Source of the DNA: Marivivens niveibacter
GTDB lineage: Bacteria; Pseudomonadota; Alphaproteobacteria; Rhodobacterales; Rhodobacteraceae
Direction of reading: 5' to 3'
DNA: 64,000 bases
Assembly: GCF_002150005.2 (NCBI RefSeq)
Contig: NZ_MSPP01000005.1
Location: forward strand, 1-64,000
The notes beneath the pieces were generated by a model, which saw only the letters and a list, made by a program, of their open reading frames with translations, was not told the origin of the DNA and did no database searches. A program made the position numbers and the translations under genes. Below are positions 62,778-64,000 of this stretch, piece by piece; the first letter of the stretch is position 1; the number at the start of each line of letters is the position of its first letter.

Positions 62778-62839
62778 TGAGGTGCTCCTAGATTTGTAGA
62801 AGCTTTGCTTGGTAAATTTGGAACCAAGGAGAAGCGTGA

Positions 62840-63121
62840 ATGTCATCGCAAAATAGGTTTACAGACGAGTTCAGAAGGGATGCCGTGGCTCAGGTCGTTG
62901 AGCGTGGTTATTCGGTCAGTGAGGTCGCTGAGCGTTTAGGTGTGAGCACCAAGTCTCTCTACACTTGGAAGGCACGGTTTTCTCAGCCGGCTATGGCACG
63001 AGAGGCGGAAGCTGATCTGGCTCTGGAACTGCGCCGGATCAAGAAGGAGCTGGCCCGTGTCGCCGAGGAGCGTGATATTCTAAAAAAGGCCGCAGCATAC
63101 TTCGCGCGAGAGTCCCGGTGA
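62840..63121 (+). CDS. IS3-family transposase OrfA
   Basis: 93 residues with a helix-turn-helix ([23 protein letters not shown]) and a C-terminal leucine-zipper-like region ([26 protein letters not shown]), standard for OrfA, which binds the element ends. AAGGAG lies 11 bases before the ATG. The stop overlaps the GTG of orfB (GTGA), and an A AAA AAG slippery site at 63082-63088 could make the OrfAB fusion by a -1 shift. Confidence 0.88.
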   Translation: MSSQNRFTDEFRRDAVAQVVERGYSVSEVAERLGVSTKSLYTWKARFSQPAMAREAEADLALELRRIKKELARVAEERDILKKAAAYFARESR

Positions 63122-63996
63122 AGTATGGTTCCATTCGGGCTCACCGGTCCGAGTTTTCGGTCCGCTCGATGTGTCGAGTGCTGATGGTCCATGTCAGTGG
63201 ATTTTATGCCTGGCTCAAAAATCCGCTAAGTAAACGTGCATTGAATGATGCGCGGCAAACAGAACTGTTCCGTCAGGCGTGGACCGACAGCGGCAAGGTT
63301 TATGGCTATCGCAAACTGACCGATGATCTGCGAGATCAAGGGGAACAGGTTTCCGAGAACCGGGTCGCCCGGCTGGCCAGTTTGGCTGGCATTTCAGCGC
63401 AGATTGGATACCGGCGGCGCCCTGGTCGATACGGAGCCACGCCATCTGTGGTCGCCACAAATGCTTTGGATCGGCAATTCAGTGTCGACATGCCTGACCG
63501 AGTCTGGGTCACCGATATCACCTACATCAAGACCCATGAGGGGTGGCTGTATTTATCGGTCGTGATTGATCTGTTTTCGCGGCGCGTGGTTGGATGGTCG
63601 GCGCAACCTCGAATGACGTCCGAACTGGCGTTGTAGGCGCTTTTGACGGCCGTTTGGCGTCGAAAGCCCAAGGCCAAGGTAATGATCCATTCTGATCAGG
63701 GATCGCAATTTACCAGCCGCGAGTGGCAAGCGTTTCTAAACCAGCACAACCTTGAAGCAAGCATGAGTCGAAGGGGGAACTGTCACGATAATGCCGTAGC
63801 AGAGAGTTTCTTTCAGCTCTTGAAGCAGGAGCGGATAAAGCGACGCACCCATCCAACACGCAACGTCGCAAGGTAGGATATCTTCGAATACATCGAGATG
63901 TTCTACAACCCGAGCCGCAAACACACGAACAACGGCATGCAGTCGCCCGTTGACTTTGAAAACAGACAGCTCAAACTGAAAAAGGCAGGTGTCTAG
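63118..63996 (+). pseudogene. IS3-family transposase OrfB with two nonsense codons
   Basis: The frame encodes the integrase-like OrfB with the DDE aspartates in [10 protein letters not shown] and MIHSDQGSQF and the glutamate in NAVAESFF. Two TAG codons interrupt it, at 63634-63636 and 63874-63876, where relatives probably have glutamine or another CAG-like codon. The frame is otherwise intact to its normal end (KKAGV) at 63996. Point mutations without frameshifts indicate recent inactivation. DDE residues lie on both sides of the first stop, so the truncated product cannot be active. Confidence 0.85.
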
Positions 63997-64000
63997 GAAA

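Larger units (their letters stand above)
62778..64000 (+). mobile_element. IS3-family insertion sequence, decayed and cut by the window end
   Basis: The element carries IS3-type orfA and orfB. A probable left terminal repeat starts near 62778 with TGAGGTGCTCCTAGA; TCTAGGA of its complement recurs at 63992, so the right end lies a few bases beyond the window. A slippery A AAA AAG at 63082-63088 fits the programmed -1 shift of the family. orfB has two in-frame stops, so the copy is inactive unless they are suppressed. Confidence 0.8.

Overview
The window looks like chromosomal DNA of a marine alphaproteobacterium of the Rhodobacterales (roseobacter group). This is inferred from gene content: TRAP transporters, an inositol cluster, a DUF6525/DUF1007/NicO metal block, a gamma-butyrobetaine-type dioxygenase and an alginate locus. 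No rRNA, tRNA or CRISPR array was seen, and the species cannot be fixed from the sequence alone.

Layout. 1-3303: end of a myo-inositol catabolic cluster (iolD 3' part, iolE, iolB, a hydroxypyruvate-isomerase-like TIM barrel). 3293-6365: a translationally coupled arsenate operon (ArsR-ArsC fusion, GAPDH, ArsJ). 6563-14715: a signalling cluster (CheB-CheR-PAS hybrid, two single-domain receivers, an HWE histidine kinase, a membrane hybrid kinase). 14733-18449: an Rrf2 regulator facing a metal-homeostasis operon (COG0523 GTPase, DUF6525, DUF1007, NicO transporter). 18446-23773: a DMT exporter, a FecBCD-type ABC importer and two unknown proteins. 24107-33435: an MDR oxidoreductase, then a TRAP operon divergent from a dehydrogenase/aldolase/dioxygenase operon, and a LysR gene. 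33533-39401: a VOC protein and a GMC / enolase-superfamily / aldehyde dehydrogenase operon with its own LysR. 39356-55620: the alginate region. 55774-61856: a TetR-controlled aldehyde dehydrogenase / SDR / hydrolase operon with an MDR enzyme and a fatty-acid hydroxylase. 62324-64000: a small unknown gene, a glycosidase remnant and a decaying IS3 element cut by the window end.

The alginate system is the most coherent part. A secreted PL7 endolyase (53356-55620) would cut the polymer. An AlgQ/M1/M2/S ABC importer would take up oligomers. A PL15 exo-oligoalginate lyase would release unsaturated monomer. KdgF, an SDR reductase and KDG kinase then lead to KDPG. UxuA adds a mannonate branch. An FCD-type GntR regulator is divergent from the ABC operon.

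The same near-palindrome (core CTGGTATACYAG) occurs twice between gntR and the ABC operon, once upstream of the PL7 gene with one changed base, and once, identical over 14 bases, between the TRAP operon and the operon divergent from it, 19 kb away. This suggests one regulon joining the lyases, the ABC importer and a TRAP/dehydrogenase module not previously tied to alginate by sequence alone. Operator-like palindromes also lie at arsRC, at both TetR genes, at the Rrf2 gene and at the LysR/VOC pair.
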